Shown here: positions 1 to 9,786 of the stretch, in pieces | Position numbering within the stretch: position 1 is the stretch's first letter | Layout: each line of letters begins with the position of its first letter | Source: Nocardiopsis sp. ATB16-24 | Lineage (GTDB): Bacteria; Actinomycetota; Actinomycetes; Streptosporangiales; Streptosporangiaceae | Direction of reading: 5' to 3' | DNA length: 64,000 bases | Assembly: GCF_030271535.1 (NCBI RefSeq) | Contig: NZ_JASCXJ010000024.1 | Span: 1-64,000, forward strand | Notes under the pieces: model-generated | What the model was told of the DNA's origin: nothing | Seen by the model: only the letters and a program-made list of their open reading frames with translations | The model's database searches: none | Position numbers and translations under genes: made by a program

Positions 1-299
1 TGTTGTGTCTTCACTTTATCAGGGGTTCCGTTGCCCGCCAAATCAGCGGTTCCGGTGTCCTTGATCGGGGTGAAGCCCGTTGGGTTCTTCCGAAGCCTAC
101 CGGTCCACGACACTGCTCGAACCGGTCAGAGGAAGATCAGAAGTGGACCGGCACGTCCGCGAGTGCACGCGTCCGTCTCGCTCGGTCTTCCCCAAGACTA
201 CCCCTGTTCCTCGACTCCTCAGGACATGTTTGCCGAACCTTGCCTGTGTCGTGTCTCTCCCAAAAGAGACAGACCGTGGCACATCCGGCGAAGGGACGC
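1..299. other. Left-edge non-coding stretch downstream of pcrA
   Basis: I see no credible gene here. The open frames crossing it are antisense or out-of-frame shadows of the helicase and show no recognisable domain or good ribosome binding site. The only clear element is the hairpin at 252-271 next to the helicase stop codon. A minus-strand gene further left cannot be excluded. Confidence 0.5.
252..271 (-). terminator. Hairpin terminator after pcrA
   Basis: A perfect 7-bp stem (TGTCTCT / AGAGACA) with a 6-nt loop lies 28 nt beyond the helicase stop on the minus strand. It has no U tail. The position fits transcription termination of pcrA. Confidence 0.45.
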
Positions 300-2639
300 T
301 CAGAGCTTCTCGATCGGTGCGTACTTGACCAGGAAGTCCTTCTCCCCGATGTCCGCTCCGAAGTCGATGCGGGCCTTGGTCTTGTCCCCACTGCCCTCCA
401 CCAACCGTACGCGTCCCATCCCGAAGGAGTCGTGGTTGACGAGGTCGCCCACGCTCAGACTCGGAGCCTCCTTGGCCGGCTTCCTCCTCCCCGAACGCTC
501 TCCACCACCGAAGGTGCTCCCGAAACCCCCGCCTCCGGCGAAGCCACCGGTCCCCCGGCCGCCGATACTCCGGCTGGGAGGAGCGGCGAGGGTGGACTCG
601 GCACGTCGCCACTCCACCAGGTGTGAGGGGATCTCGTCCAGGAAACGTGACGCGGGGTTGTAGGAGGGACTGCCCCAGGCGCTGCGCACCGCGGCACGGC
701 TCACGTACAGCAGCCTCTGTGCCCGGGTCAGTCCCACATAGGCCAGACGGCGCTCCTCCTCCAGCTGTGCCTTGTCGCCGAGCGTGCGGGTGTGGGGGAA
801 CACCCCGTCCTCCAGCCCGGTCAGGAACACCGCGGGGAACTCCAGCCCCTTGGCGGCGTGCAGGGTCATCAGCGTGACCACTCCGCCGTCGTCGTCCACG
901 TCGGGGATCTGGTCGGTGTCCGCCACCAAGGAGATCCGTTCCAGGAAGTCGACCAGCGTGGGCGGGCCGGGGTCGACCACGCCCTCGACGTCGTCCTCCT
1001 CGTCGGGTTCCTCCGCCAGGAGCACGGCGAAGGTGTGCTCGAACTCCCTGGCCACGTCGACGAACTCCTCCAGGTTCTCCACCCGACTCTCGTCCTGGAG
1101 ATCCTTGGATTCGGCGAGTTCGGACAGGTAACCGGTCTTGCTCAACACCGCCTCGACGATCTCGGCGGGCGTGCCCTCCGGGACCGTCTCCGCCAGCTCG
1201 TCCAACAACGCGGTGAAGTTGCGGACCGCCTTGACCGACCGGGCGGCCATCCCGGGGATCTCGTCCACCCGACGCAGCGCCTGGGAGAACGAGATCCGTT
1301 CCCGCGCCGCGAAGAGCTCCACGGCCTCCTCGGCACGCGCCCCGATCCCGCGCTTGGGAACGTTGAGGACGCGCCGCATGCTGACGGTGTCCTCGGGGTT
1401 GGCCAGCACCCGGAGATAGGCGAGGATGTCGCGGATCTCCTTGCGTTCGTAGAAGCGCACCCCGCCCACGATCTTGTAGGGCAGGCCGGTCCGGATGAAC
1501 ACGTCCTCGAACACCCGGGACTGGGCGTTGGTCCGGTAGAACACCGCGACCTGGCCGGGGGTGATCGTCCCGTCGTCGGTGAGTCGGTCGATCTCCCCGA
1601 CGACGAACGCGGCCTCGTCGTGCTCGTTGTCGGCGACGTAACCGATAATGGCCGGCCCCTCGCCCTGCTCCGACCACAGGTTCTTGGCCGGGCGTCCCTC
1701 GTTCCGGTCGATGACCGCGTTGGCCGCGGACAGGATGGTCTGGGTGGAGCGGTAGTTCTGCTCCAACAGGATGGTGCGCGCGTCGGGGAAGTCGCGCTCG
1801 AATTCGAGGATGTTGCGGATCGTGGCGCCGCGGAAGGCGTAGATGGACTGGTCGGCGTCACCGACCACGCACAGCTCGGCGGGCGGCACCACGCTGGTGT
1901 CGGAGTCCTCGGCCACGCCCACCAGCTCACGGACGAACACGTACTGGGCGTGGTTGGTGTCCTGGTACTCGTCGACCATGACGTGCCGGAACCGGCGCCG
2001 GTAGTACTCGGCGACGTCCGGGAACATCTGGAACAGGTTGACGGTGACCATGATGAGGTCGTCGAAGTCCATGGCGCCCGCCTCGTGCAGGCGGTGCTGG
2101 TAGAGCCGGTAGGCCTCGGCGAGCGTCTTCTCCTGCTCGTTCTGCGCCTGTCCGGCGAACGTGTCGTAGTCGACCAGTTCGTTCTTGAGGTTGGACACCT
2201 GGGCGGAGAAGGCCTTGGGCGGGAACCGCTTGGGGTCCAGGTCCATCTCCTTGCACACCAGCTGCATCAGACGCGCGGAGTCGGCGGAGTCGTAGATGGT
2301 GAAGCTGCTCGGATAGTCGAGCCGTGAGGCCTCCCTGCGAAGGATCCGCACACAGGCCGAGTGGAAGGTCATGGTCCACACGCTGTTGGCGGCGCGTACG
2401 CCCAGCAGTGCCTGGATGCGTTCGCGCATCTCGGCGGCGGCCTTGTTGGTGAAGGTGATGGCGAGGATCTCACCGGGGCGCACACCGCGCTCGGCCATGA
2501 GGTAGGCGATGCGCTGGGTGAGGACACGGGTCTTTCCGGACCCGGCACCCGCCACGATCAGGAGCGGACCGCCGCTGTGGGTGACGGCGGCGCGCTGGGG
2601 ACCGTTCAGACCTTCGAGAAGCTGCTCTTGGGAGGACAC
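300..2639 (-). CDS. pcrA: ATP-dependent DNA helicase PcrA/UvrD (superfamily 1A)
   Basis: This is a 3'-5' DNA helicase of the UvrD/PcrA family, used in nucleotide excision repair, replication restart and clearing stalled RNA polymerase. All SF1A motifs are visible: Walker A AGAGSGKT (about residues 30-37), DEYQDTNHAQ, VVGDADQSIYAFRGA, EQNYRST, and LMTLHAAKGLEF near the C terminus. The last 50 residues (VGDLVNHDSFGMGRV...) match the C-terminal Tudor-like domain of PcrA. I chose the GTG at 2639, giving 779 residues, because homology begins at SSQEQLLEGLNGPQ. The frame stays open upstream to 2780, but that extension is Pro/Gly/Arg-rich and unlike the family. It is divergent from the nucleoside hydrolase. 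Confidence 0.95.
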   Translation of the reverse strand: MSSQEQLLEGLNGPQRAAVTHSGGPLLIVAGAGSGKTRVLTQRIAYLMAERGVRPGEILAITFTNKAAAEMRERIQALLGVRAANSVWTMTFHSACVRILRREASRLDYPSSFTIYDSADSARLMQLVCKEMDLDPKRFPPKAFSAQVSNLKNELVDYDTFAGQAQNEQEKTLAEAYRLYQHRLHEAGAMDFDDLIMVTVNLFQMFPDVAEYYRRRFRHVMVDEYQDTNHAQYVFVRELVGVAEDSDTSVVPPAELCVVGDADQSIYAFRGATIRNILEFERDFPDARTILLEQNYRSTQTILSAANAVIDRNEGRPAKNLWSEQGEGPAIIGYVADNEHDEAAFVVGEIDRLTDDGTITPGQVAVFYRTNAQSRVFEDVFIRTGLPYKIVGGVRFYERKEIRDILAYLRVLANPEDTVSMRRVLNVPKRGIGARAEEAVELFAARERISFSQALRRVDEIPGMAARSVKAVRNFTALLDELAETVPEGTPAEIVEAVLSKTGYLSELAESKDLQDESRVENLEEFVDVAREFEHTFAVLLAEEPDEEDDVEGVVDPGPPTLVDFLERISLVADTDQIPDVDDDGGVVTLMTLHAAKGLEFPAVFLTGLEDGVFPHTRTLGDKAQLEEERRLAYVGLTRAQRLLYVSRAAVRSAWGSPSYNPASRFLDEIPSHLVEWRRAESTLAAPPSRSIGGRGTGGFAGGGGFGSTFGGGERSGRRKPAKEAPSLSVGDLVNHDSFGMGRVRLVEGSGDKTKARIDFGADIGEKDFLVKYAPIEKL

Positions 2640-2778
2640 GGCATCCAGGTTACGACTGCCCGGTGACGTCCCCGTCCCTGGTCCACGGACGGTGTGGTCG
2701 GTGGCCGAACACGCCCTACCCTGTTTCGGTACGGGCCCCTTGGGGCCGTCTCGTGTTCCGGGGGGAGTTCTCTTGACC

Positions 2779-3708
2779 ATGCGTGTGTTCGTCGACTGTG
2801 ATCCGGGGATCGACGACGCCGTCGCGCTCGCCTATCTGGCCGCACGGCCGGAGGTGGAGATCATCGGTGTGGGTGCGGTGTTCGGCAACAACAGCGTGGA
2901 CGTGACGGCGGACAACGCGCTGCGGCTGCTGGAGCTGTACGGCCGCGCGGACGTCCCGGTGGCGGTGGGCGCCTCCCGTCCGCTGGTGCAGCCGCCGAGC
3001 CTGGCCGCCCACGTGCACGGGGACAACGGACTCGGGGGTGTGGAGCTGCCCGAGCCCGCGGGCAAACCGGTGGCGGAGACCGCCGCCGAACTGCTGGTGC
3101 GACTGGTCCGCGAGAGTCCCGGCGAGGTCGACGTGCTGGCGGTGGGCCCGCTGACGAACCTGGCGATCGCCCTGGGGCTGGAGCCGGAGTTGCCGAGACT
3201 GGTACGGCGCCTGGTGGTGATGGGCGGGGCCGTGCGCGTGGCGGGCAACGTCTCCTCACACGCCGAGGCGAACATCCGCAACGACCCCGAGGCGGCGGAG
3301 GCCGTGTTCGCGGCCGGTTTCGACCTGGATCTGGTGGCGCTGGACATCACCATGAAGACGGTGGCGACCACCGAGTGGCTGGAGGAGTTGAAGACCGTTC
3401 CCGGCAGGCGGGCCGAACTCACGTCCTCGTTCCTGGACTTCTACGCGGACTTCTACTCGGGGATCTTCGGCGTTCGTCAGTGCGCGATGCACGACCCGTT
3501 GGCGGCGGCCGTGCTGGTGGACCCGGACCTGGTGACCGAGTCCTTCCAGACGCCACTGCGTGTGGAGTTGGCCGGGTCGCTCACCCGGGGGATGACCGTG
3601 GCCGACCTGCGTCCGCTTCCCAAGGCCCAGGACCGCAGGCCCGTGCGCGTGGTCACCCGGGTGGAGGAGGACGCGTTCCTCGGGCGGATGCTCGACTCGC
3701 TGCGCTGA
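2779..3708 (+). CDS. Inosine-uridine preferring nucleoside hydrolase family protein
   Basis: The protein should hydrolyse the N-glycosidic bond of ribonucleosides, releasing base and ribose in cytosolic nucleoside salvage. The N terminus carries the calcium-binding signature DCDPGIDDA (residues 6-14). Later motifs NPLTNLA-like (VGPLTNLAIAL), NIRNDPEAAE and MHDPLAAA are family hallmarks, the last carrying the active-site His/Asp. At 309 residues it has the usual length. A TTG at 2773 is an equally good start, because a GGGGGAG box at 2761-2767 lies 5 nt before it and 11 nt before the ATG. Substrate preference (purine, pyrimidine or mixed) cannot be read from sequence alone. Confidence 0.9.
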   Translation: MRVFVDCDPGIDDAVALAYLAARPEVEIIGVGAVFGNNSVDVTADNALRLLELYGRADVPVAVGASRPLVQPPSLAAHVHGDNGLGGVELPEPAGKPVAETAAELLVRLVRESPGEVDVLAVGPLTNLAIALGLEPELPRLVRRLVVMGGAVRVAGNVSSHAEANIRNDPEAAEAVFAAGFDLDLVALDITMKTVATTEWLEELKTVPGRRAELTSSFLDFYADFYSGIFGVRQCAMHDPLAAAVLVDPDLVTESFQTPLRVELAGSLTRGMTVADLRPLPKAQDRRPVRVVTRVEEDAFLGRMLDSLR

Positions 3709-3718
3709 GGAGTCCGCC

Positions 3719-4390
3719 TCAGACGAGCCTGCGAGCGGTGGCCCAGCGGCTCAGCTCGTGACGGTTCGACAGCTGGAGCTTGCGCAGGACCGAGGAGACG
3801 TGGGTCTCCACGGTCTTGACGGAGATGAACAACTCCTTGGCCACCTCCTTGTAGGCGTAGCCCCGCGCGATGTGCCGCAGGACCTCGCGCTCGCGCTGGG
3901 TGAGCCGGTCGAGCTCGGGGTCCACGGGCGGTGCGTCGGTGGCGGAGAACGCGTCCAGCACGAACCCGGCCAGGCGCGGGGAGAACACCGCGTCGCCGTC
4001 GGCCACCCGCACGATGGCGTCGGCCAGCTCCTTGCCGGAGATCGTCTTGGTGACATAACCGCGGGCGCCGCCGCGCACCACCCCGATGACGTCCTCGGCG
4101 GCGTCGGAGACCGACAGCGCCAGGAAGCGGATCCGGGGGTGTCGGGCCAGGACCCGACGCAGTACCTCCACGCCGCCCCCGCCAGGCAGGTGCACGTCCA
4201 ACAGGACCAGATCGGGTTGGCACTCCCCGATCACGTGCACGGCGCTGTCGACGTCACCGGCCTCGCCGACGACGTTCACGGCATCGCCCAACTCACCGCG
4301 CACACCACTGCGGAACAGCCGATGGTCGTCCACGATCACGACGCGGGGGACCGCGTCACCGTCGCTGAAGGTCGTGTTCTCGTCTCCCAC
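3719..4390 (-). CDS. NarL/LuxR-family response regulator, partner of the adjacent PspC kinase
   Basis: Two-domain cytosolic response regulator. The receiver domain (about 15-135) has the acidic pair DD in VIVDDHRLF, the phospho-acceptor Asp65 in LVLLDVHLPG and the conserved Lys in YVTKTIS. A LuxR-type helix-turn-helix follows (LTQREREVLRHIARG ... SVKTVETHVSSVLRKL). I start at the GTG at 4390 (223 residues). A longer frame upstream to 4825 overlaps the kinase gene and has no homology. It lies 116 nt downstream of the kinase gene on the same strand, so the two probably form one operon. By analogy with LiaR/VraR-type pairs, targets would be envelope-stress genes such as the divergent PspC gene; this is inference. 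Confidence 0.88.
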   Translation of the reverse strand: MGDENTTFSDGDAVPRVVIVDDHRLFRSGVRGELGDAVNVVGEAGDVDSAVHVIGECQPDLVLLDVHLPGGGGVEVLRRVLARHPRIRFLALSVSDAAEDVIGVVRGGARGYVTKTISGKELADAIVRVADGDAVFSPRLAGFVLDAFSATDAPPVDPELDRLTQREREVLRHIARGYAYKEVAKELFISVKTVETHVSSVLRKLQLSNRHELSRWATARRLV

Positions 4391-4506
4391 ATCGTGGACT
4401 CTACCCACCTCCGAGAAGGTCGGACCAGTCTCGGGTCGGGTTCCGATCACCGTGGGGGACGGTGTTCCCGCCTCCCGGGTGAGCCTCGCACCCCCGTCGT
4501 GGCCCC

Positions 4507-5709
4507 TCAGGCCTCCAGGATCCGCGGCATGCGCAGCTGTACCTCGGTGCCCTCGCCGGGACCGGTACGGATGCGCGCCGAACCCCCGTGGCGCTCCATG
4601 CGGCCGAGGATGGAGCCGCGCACACCCATACGGTCCTCGGGGATGTCGTCCATGTCGAAGCCGGTGCCGCGGTCGCGGACGAACACCAGGACCTCCTCCT
4701 GGTCGACCTCTCCGAACACGGAGATGTCCTCGGTACCGGCGTACTTGGAGGCGTTGACCATGGCCTCCCGCGCGGCGCGGAGCATGGCGGCCAGTCCGTC
4801 GTCCATCGGACAGTCGCCCACGCACACGACCTCGATGGGGACTCCGTGCTCCTCCTCCACCTCGGCGGCGACACGTTCGAGCGCGGGGGAGACCGTGGTG
4901 TCGGCGTCGGCGGGCCGCTGGTAGAGCCAGCTGCGCAGTGCCCGCTCCTGGACACGTGCCAGGCGCTGCACCTCCCGGGGGTCGTCGGCACGGCGCTGGA
5001 TGAGGGTGAGAGTGTGCAGGACCGAGTCGTGGATGTGCGCGGCGAGTTCGGCGCGCTCGGCGTTGCGGATGCGTTCGCGGCGTTCCTGGTCCCGTTCACG
5101 GACCAGCCCGATGATCCACGGTGCCGCGATGAGCGAGATGCCCGCGAGCACGGTGAAGGCGAAGGTGAGTCCGGCCCGGGCGTTCTGGAGCTGTTCCTGG
5201 AAGATGAGGAAGCCGATGACGCCCACCACGACGAGCAGTACCCCCGCGCTCGCGCGAAGGAGGCCCTTGGCCCCCGCTCCACCGACCGTGGACGTCATCC
5301 ACTCGTCGCGCTGGGTGGGGTTGGCCTGTTGCCAGAGGATGACGCCGCCGAGGGTGCCGAAGACCACGAACCACAGCAGTGGGTCGAAGACGCCGCCGAA
5401 GAGCAGGAACAGGAAGCCGAGCCCCGCGGCGAGTCCGACGTAGGCGATGACCTGGGACAGGTCGCGTCCTTTGCGCCGGCCGTCCTTCTCGGGGGCCTCC
5501 TCCTGTTCCTCGGGGTCCACGGGGACGAAGAAGTACAGGGCGACGTAGACGGCGACGCCGATACCGCCCACCGACAGGGCCATGAACGCCAGACGGACGA
5601 CCACCGGGTCGACCCCCAGGTGCCGGGCCAGTCCGGCGGCGACGCCGCCGAGGAGCCTGCCGTCCACCGCGCGGGTGAGCCGCGGAGTGTCCGTGGCCGT
5701 TGTGGTCAC
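4507..5709 (-). CDS. PspC-domain sensor histidine kinase
   Basis: Membrane sensor kinase of about 400 residues. An N-terminal PspC domain (LTRAVDGRLLGGVAAGLARHLG, about 10-70) is followed by three or four further hydrophobic segments. The cytosolic part has a HisKA_3-like dimerisation box with the probable phospho-His in AAHIHDSVLHTL, and a HATPase domain with N-box EAMVNASKYAG and G-box DRGTGFDMDD. The GTG at 5709 is preferred because PspC homology begins just after it; an ATG at 5748 in the same frame is possible. It is divergent from another PspC protein, a common actinobacterial arrangement for envelope-stress sensing. The signal sensed is not known from the sequence. Confidence 0.85.
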   Translation of the reverse strand: MTTTATDTPRLTRAVDGRLLGGVAAGLARHLGVDPVVVRLAFMALSVGGIGVAVYVALYFFVPVDPEEQEEAPEKDGRRKGRDLSQVIAYVGLAAGLGFLFLLFGGVFDPLLWFVVFGTLGGVILWQQANPTQRDEWMTSTVGGAGAKGLLRASAGVLLVVVGVIGFLIFQEQLQNARAGLTFAFTVLAGISLIAAPWIIGLVRERDQERRERIRNAERAELAAHIHDSVLHTLTLIQRRADDPREVQRLARVQERALRSWLYQRPADADTTVSPALERVAAEVEEEHGVPIEVVCVGDCPMDDGLAAMLRAAREAMVNASKYAGTEDISVFGEVDQEEVLVFVRDRGTGFDMDDIPEDRMGVRGSILGRMERHGGSARIRTGPGEGTEVQLRMPRILEA

Positions 5710-5922
5710 CGCCCGATCACCGCTTTCGTCCGTGCGGCGGGGATGCACCGCGCACCGCTTCGTAGGGTCTCCTGGTGTCCAGGATGCCCGTATCGAAGGT
5801 GTGCGGACATCGGGGGCGCGCCCCTGGCCGTGCCCCGGTCCCGGTCAGGGTGCGTTCAGGGTCGTCCCGGATGTGATGGCGGGCGGTTCCGGGCGACCAT
5901 GGGTCATGTGAGAGTGCGGTGA
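5710..5922. promoter_or_regulatory. Divergent promoter region between two PspC-domain genes
   Basis: This 213-nt region must drive both the kinase operon (minus) and the PspC membrane protein (plus). It contains a perfect 12-bp palindrome GGGGCGCGCCCC at 5813-5824, a possible regulator site. No convincing -10/-35 pair was identified. Confidence 0.4.
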
Positions 5923-7305
5923 GTGACCATGACTGACGACCCAAGGCCCGAAGGATCGGGAGGCGGCGCCTCCCCCGCCTCCGGCGCGTCGAGGACCGGA
6001 CCGGACAGGACCGAGCGTGAACTGCGCAAGGGGGACGAGGACCGCGTGCTCGCCGGCGTGTGCGCCGGACTGGGGCGGTACACGGGAATCGACCCGGTGG
6101 TGTGGCGGGCCGCGTTCGTGCTGACGGCGTTCGCCGGGGCGACGGGGCTGATCCTCTACATCGCGGCGTGGATGCTGATGCGCGATCCCCAGGGTGGTCC
6201 GGCGACGTTCGAGCAGATGCTGGATCGGCGCATCCCGCCCCGTGCCGTGCCCACGCTCCTCGCGGTCGGCCTGGCCGCCGCGACGGCGTTCAGCCTGGTC
6301 GGCGGGTTGCAGTGGTCGACGTTGGTGTTGGCGGTACCGCTGGTTCTGGGGCTGCTCACGGCGCGCAGCCGCGGGGTCGATCTACGGGCGGCGTTCGTGC
6401 GACTGCGGGAGGACCTGAGGTCGAAGGAACCGCCCCCCACGACGCCGTCTCCGGAGCCCGCGCCCGCCTACTACAACCCGGCCCAGCCGTGGGCGTCGTC
6501 GCCGCACGGTCCGGTGGACCTGGCGGTGATCTCGGAGCGCTCCTCCGAGGGGTTCGAGGGAAGGGCTCCCCAGGAGGGGGACGACGAGGAAGACCCGGGG
6601 GACCACGTGTCCCCGAAGCGGGACGCGGCCTGCCGCAGGGGCGCACCGCTGGCCTCGCTCGCGTCGTGGACGATCGTGGCGGGGGCCGTGGTGTTCGGCG
6701 TGGCGTCCTTCGGGTGGTCGTCCTCTCTGTGGAGCATGCAGACGGTCGCGCTGCTGTTCGGGCCCGAAACCGGGGTGTTCTTCCTGGCCGGGGCTCTGGC
6801 CGTGGTCGGTCTGTACTCGGTGGTCGGTACCTGGACGGGCAACCCGCGAGGACTGATGTCACTGGGACTGTGCACCGCGCTGGTGCTGGTGCTCGCTTCC
6901 GCGGTGGACCTGACGCAGGTACGGATCGGGGGCGAGACGTGGCGGCCCGCCACGGTCGCGGAGGCGGAGGGCGAACATCTTTTGACGATCGGTTCGGGGA
7001 CCGTGGACCTGACAGGACTGGAGGACCTGGCCTCGGGGGAGACCGTGGACGTGTCGCTACGGGTCGACGCGGGCGTCACGGAGCTGGTTCTTCCCGAGGA
7101 GGCGCGTGTGGCGGTCGAGTCACGGGTGGGCCTGGGTGTGGTGACCTTCGAGGGCTCCGGTGCCGAGGACGGCATGGCCGGCCTCTCCCTGCTCTACGAG
7201 GAGGTCCATGAACCCGTGGGGGGCGATGTGGCCGATCCCCCGGTGATCAACGTACGCACCGACTCTCTGGTCGGGGTTGTGGAGGTACGACATGGCGGAG
7301 CGTAG
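5923..7305 (+). CDS. PspC domain-containing membrane protein
   Basis: 460-residue membrane protein. The PspC domain (residues about 30-90, with RVLAGVCAGLGRYTGIDPVVWR) is followed by two hydrophobic segments, a Pro/Glu-rich linker (about 165-235) and three more membrane segments around 245-330. The C-terminal 130 residues form a soluble beta-rich domain like those of LiaF/DUF2154-type envelope-stress proteins (GSGTVDLTGL, VSLRVDAGVTELVLP). The GTG at 5923 precedes an in-frame ATG at 5929; both are plausible. It overlaps the next small membrane-protein gene by 14 nt, indicating translational coupling. It probably acts in the same membrane-stress circuit as the divergent PspC kinase and its LuxR regulator. 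Confidence 0.85.
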   Translation: MTMTDDPRPEGSGGGASPASGASRTGPDRTERELRKGDEDRVLAGVCAGLGRYTGIDPVVWRAAFVLTAFAGATGLILYIAAWMLMRDPQGGPATFEQMLDRRIPPRAVPTLLAVGLAAATAFSLVGGLQWSTLVLAVPLVLGLLTARSRGVDLRAAFVRLREDLRSKEPPPTTPSPEPAPAYYNPAQPWASSPHGPVDLAVISERSSEGFEGRAPQEGDDEEDPGDHVSPKRDAACRRGAPLASLASWTIVAGAVVFGVASFGWSSSLWSMQTVALLFGPETGVFFLAGALAVVGLYSVVGTWTGNPRGLMSLGLCTALVLVLASAVDLTQVRIGGETWRPATVAEAEGEHLLTIGSGTVDLTGLEDLASGETVDVSLRVDAGVTELVLPEEARVAVESRVGLGVVTFEGSGAEDGMAGLSLLYEEVHEPVGGDVADPPVINVRTDSLVGVVEVRHGGA

Positions 7306-7516
7306 GACCGACTGGGGTTCGCTGATCGCGGGGCTGCTGTTCCTCGGCCTGGCCGTCGCGTTCGTCGTGCGTGGAGCGGGTGACTGGGAGTTCAACGTGT
7401 TGTGGGTGCTTCCGGTGTTGGCCGCGGGCCTGGGTGCGGCCGGTGTGGCGCGTGCGCTCACCCGTCCCGGAAGGAACCGTGTGCGTTCGGATCCTCGGAT
7501 CGACCCCGGGGACTGA
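7292..7516 (+). CDS. Small two-helix membrane protein coupled to the PspC gene
   Basis: 74-residue protein with two predicted transmembrane helices (LIAGLLFLGLAVAFVV and VLWVLPVLAAGLGAAGVA) and a basic, Arg-rich C-terminal tail. It starts inside the last codons of the upstream PspC gene, so the two are almost certainly co-translated. No family-specific motif was recognised. The topology and coupling suggest an accessory subunit of the PspC system. The function is unknown. Confidence 0.75.
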   Translation: MAERRTDWGSLIAGLLFLGLAVAFVVRGAGDWEFNVLWVLPVLAAGLGAAGVARALTRPGRNRVRSDPRIDPGD

Positions 7517-7537
7517 GGACCGCGGATCACACGTCCT

Positions 7538-7572
7538 TCGGGGGCGTCCGCCGTGACGGCGGGCGCCCCCGA
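7538..7572. terminator. Bidirectional terminator between PspC operon and rsmA
   Basis: A long hairpin: TCGGGGGCG, a T-G pair, CCGCCG, a 3-nt TGA loop, then the complementary arm ending at 7572. It sits between convergent genes and can serve both. There is no U tail, as is usual in high-GC actinobacteria. Confidence 0.75.
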
Positions 7573-7586
7573 CGTTCGTGGACCCC

Positions 7587-8465
7587 TCAGTCCTGTGGGG
7601 GGCGGTGCTCGGCGATGGCGGCGAAGGCCCGCACGTCCAACGACTCCCCACGCGCGCCGGGGTCGACTCCCGCCGCGCGCAGGGCGGCCTCGGCGGCGGG
7701 CGCGGAACCCGCCCACCCGGCCAGGGCGGCGCGCAGGGTCTTGCGACGCTGGGCGAAGGCGGCGTCGATCACCCCGAAGACCTCCGTCCGGTCGGCCTTC
7801 GTGGCGGGCGGGGGACGGCGGATGAGCTCGACCAGTCCGGAGTCGACGTTGGGCGCGGGCCAGAACACGTTCCGGCCGACCGCACCCGCACGGCGGGCCC
7901 GTGCGTACCAGGCGATCTTGGCCGAGGGCACTCCGTAGACACGCCCGCCGGGAGAGGCGGTGATCCGGTCGGCGACCTCGGACTGCACCATGACCAGGAC
8001 GCGTCGAAGACCGGGCAGTAGCTCCAGGAGGTGCAGCAGTACCGGCACGGAGACGTTGTAGGGCAGGTTGGCCACCATCGCCGTGGGTTCGGGCCCGGGC
8101 ACGTCCGTGATGCGCATGGCGTCGCCGAGGACGACCGTGAGGCGGTCGGCGAGGTCGGGGGCGTGGTCGGCGACGGTGCCCGGGAGCGCGGCGGCCAGTG
8201 CCGGGTCCACCTCGACGGCGGTCACGTGGCGTACGTGCGGGAGGAGGGCCAGGGTGAGCGAGCCCAGTCCCGGACCGACCTCCAACACGACGTCCTCGTC
8301 GGTGACCCCCGCGACCCTGACCACACGGCGGACCGTGCCGTGGTCGATGACGAAGTTCTGGCCCAGGGTCTTGGTGGGCCGGATCCCGAACCGCTCGGCG
8401 AGGGCCCGCACGTCGGCGGGGGTGAGCAGGCGGGAGCGGTCGTCGGGTTCGGGTGTCTGTGTCAC
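7587..8465 (-). CDS. rsmA: 16S rRNA (adenine1518-N6/adenine1519-N6)-dimethyltransferase RsmA (KsgA)
   Basis: Dimethylates two adjacent adenines in the 3'-terminal helix of 16S rRNA using S-adenosylmethionine, late in 30S maturation. The SAM-binding motif [14 protein letters not shown], the [10 protein letters not shown] substrate-binding start and the catalytic [11 protein letters not shown] motif are all present. I use the GTG at 8465 (292 residues, typical for the family). The frame stays open to 8903, but the extension overlaps the divergent gene and is not homologous. It is read convergently with the PspC operon and divergently from the CoA-transferase family gene. Confidence 0.95.
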   Translation of the reverse strand: MTQTPEPDDRSRLLTPADVRALAERFGIRPTKTLGQNFVIDHGTVRRVVRVAGVTDEDVVLEVGPGLGSLTLALLPHVRHVTAVEVDPALAAALPGTVADHAPDLADRLTVVLGDAMRITDVPGPEPTAMVANLPYNVSVPVLLHLLELLPGLRRVLVMVQSEVADRITASPGGRVYGVPSAKIAWYARARRAGAVGRNVFWPAPNVDSGLVELIRRPPPATKADRTEVFGVIDAAFAQRRKTLRAALAGWAGSAPAAEAALRAAGVDPGARGESLDVRAFAAIAEHRPPQD

Positions 8466-8586
8466 CCCCACATCTTGCCGGCTGCCGTGAGTGGTGGTTC
8501 GTGGCCGGGGACAATGAACAGAACGACGTTCTGGTTTATCGTCCCCACAGTCCGCACCACCATCCCGCCCCTTTGGAGACCACCTC

Positions 8587-9681
8587 ATGGGACCCCTCAA
8601 CGGAATCCGCGTCGTCGAGTTCACCGGGCTCGGCCCGACCCCGATGGCCGGAATGCTCCTCGCCGACCTGGGTGCGAGCGTCATCCGCCTCGACCGTCCC
8701 GCCGCCGCCGACGCGATGAGCGCCGGTGGCGCCGGTCCGCACATGAGCGAGGGGCGCACCGTTCTGCCCGCGGACCTGAAGTCCGACGAGGGGCGCGCGC
8801 TGGCCCTGGACCTGGTCTCACGCGCCGACGTCCTCCTGGAGGGCTTCCGTCCAGGGGTCATGGAGCGTCTGGGGTTGGGTCCCGACACGTGCCTGGAGCT
8901 CAACCCACGCCTGGTCTACGCACGGATCACCGGCTGGGGACAGGACGGCCCGTCCGCCCACACCGCGGGACACGACGTGAACTACATCTCCGTCAACGGC
9001 GCCCTGCACGCCATCGGCCGCGCGGGCGGCCCCCCGGTCCCCCCGATCAACCTCCTCGGTGACTTCGCCGGGGGCACCATGTTCGCGGTCACCGGTGTCC
9101 TCAGCGCTCTGGTCGAGCGCCAGACCTCCGGCCGGGGCCAGGTCGTGGACGCCGCGATGGTGGACGGCAGCGCCCTGTTGATGTCGATGGTGCACGAGGA
9201 TCGCGCGCGCGGCTCCTGGAGCGACGAACGCGGCACCAACTACCTGGACACGGGTGCGCCCTGGTACGACGTGTACGAGTGCGCCGACGGGCGGTACGTC
9301 TCGGTCGGCTGTATCGAGCCCCGGTTCTACGCCGCGTTCCTGGAGGGGGTCGGCCTGGCCGGGGAGGACCTGCCCGACCAGTGGGACAGGTCGGGCTGGC
9401 CCCGCCTGCGTGAGCGCTTCGCCGAGGCCATGCGTACCCGCACCCGGGACGAGTGGGGCGAGGTGTTCGACGGTGTCGACGCCTGTGTGACGCCCGTCCT
9501 GTCGCTGGAGGAGGCCCCCGACCATCCGCACGTGCGTGCCCGTGGTTCGCTGGTACGCCAGGGCGGCCGGGTGGTCCCGGGGCCCGCACCGCGCTTCGGT
9601 CGCACTCCGGGCGGGGTGACCCGAGGTCGTGGACGGCCCGACACCGACGAGGTCCTCAGGGAGTGGGGCGTCACCTCCTGA
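8587..9681 (+). CDS. CaiB/BaiF-family enzyme, probable alpha-methylacyl-CoA racemase
   Basis: Class III CoA-transferase fold enzyme of 364 residues. It starts [27 protein letters not shown], the CoA-binding N terminus of the family. The block ITGWGQDGP, then AGHDVNYI and LLGDFAGG, matches the racemase subgroup, where the His and Asp of these motifs are the acid/base pair. I therefore favour alpha-methylacyl-CoA racemase (epimerising 2-methyl-branched fatty acyl-CoA for beta-oxidation) over a formyl- or carnitine-CoA transferase. It has its own promoter region of about 120 nt, divergent from rsmA. Nothing in the context fixes the substrate. Confidence 0.85.
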   Translation: MGPLNGIRVVEFTGLGPTPMAGMLLADLGASVIRLDRPAAADAMSAGGAGPHMSEGRTVLPADLKSDEGRALALDLVSRADVLLEGFRPGVMERLGLGPDTCLELNPRLVYARITGWGQDGPSAHTAGHDVNYISVNGALHAIGRAGGPPVPPINLLGDFAGGTMFAVTGVLSALVERQTSGRGQVVDAAMVDGSALLMSMVHEDRARGSWSDERGTNYLDTGAPWYDVYECADGRYVSVGCIEPRFYAAFLEGVGLAGEDLPDQWDRSGWPRLRERFAEAMRTRTRDEWGEVFDGVDACVTPVLSLEEAPDHPHVRARGSLVRQGGRVVPGPAPRFGRTPGGVTRGRGRPDTDEVLREWGVTS

Positions 9682-9786
9682 ACCCTCCGCTCCCGCACAC
9701 GCCTGGAAGGGCGAATCCCCCTATGGAACACGGGAAATGGCTAGGGTGAGCGATCAGTCCGGCGAGTGCGCGACGGGGGGTCCGCC

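Noticed and set aside
792-2327. Plus-strand open frame of 511 codons inside the helicase
   Set aside because: Antisense shadow of pcrA with no domain and no ribosome binding site.
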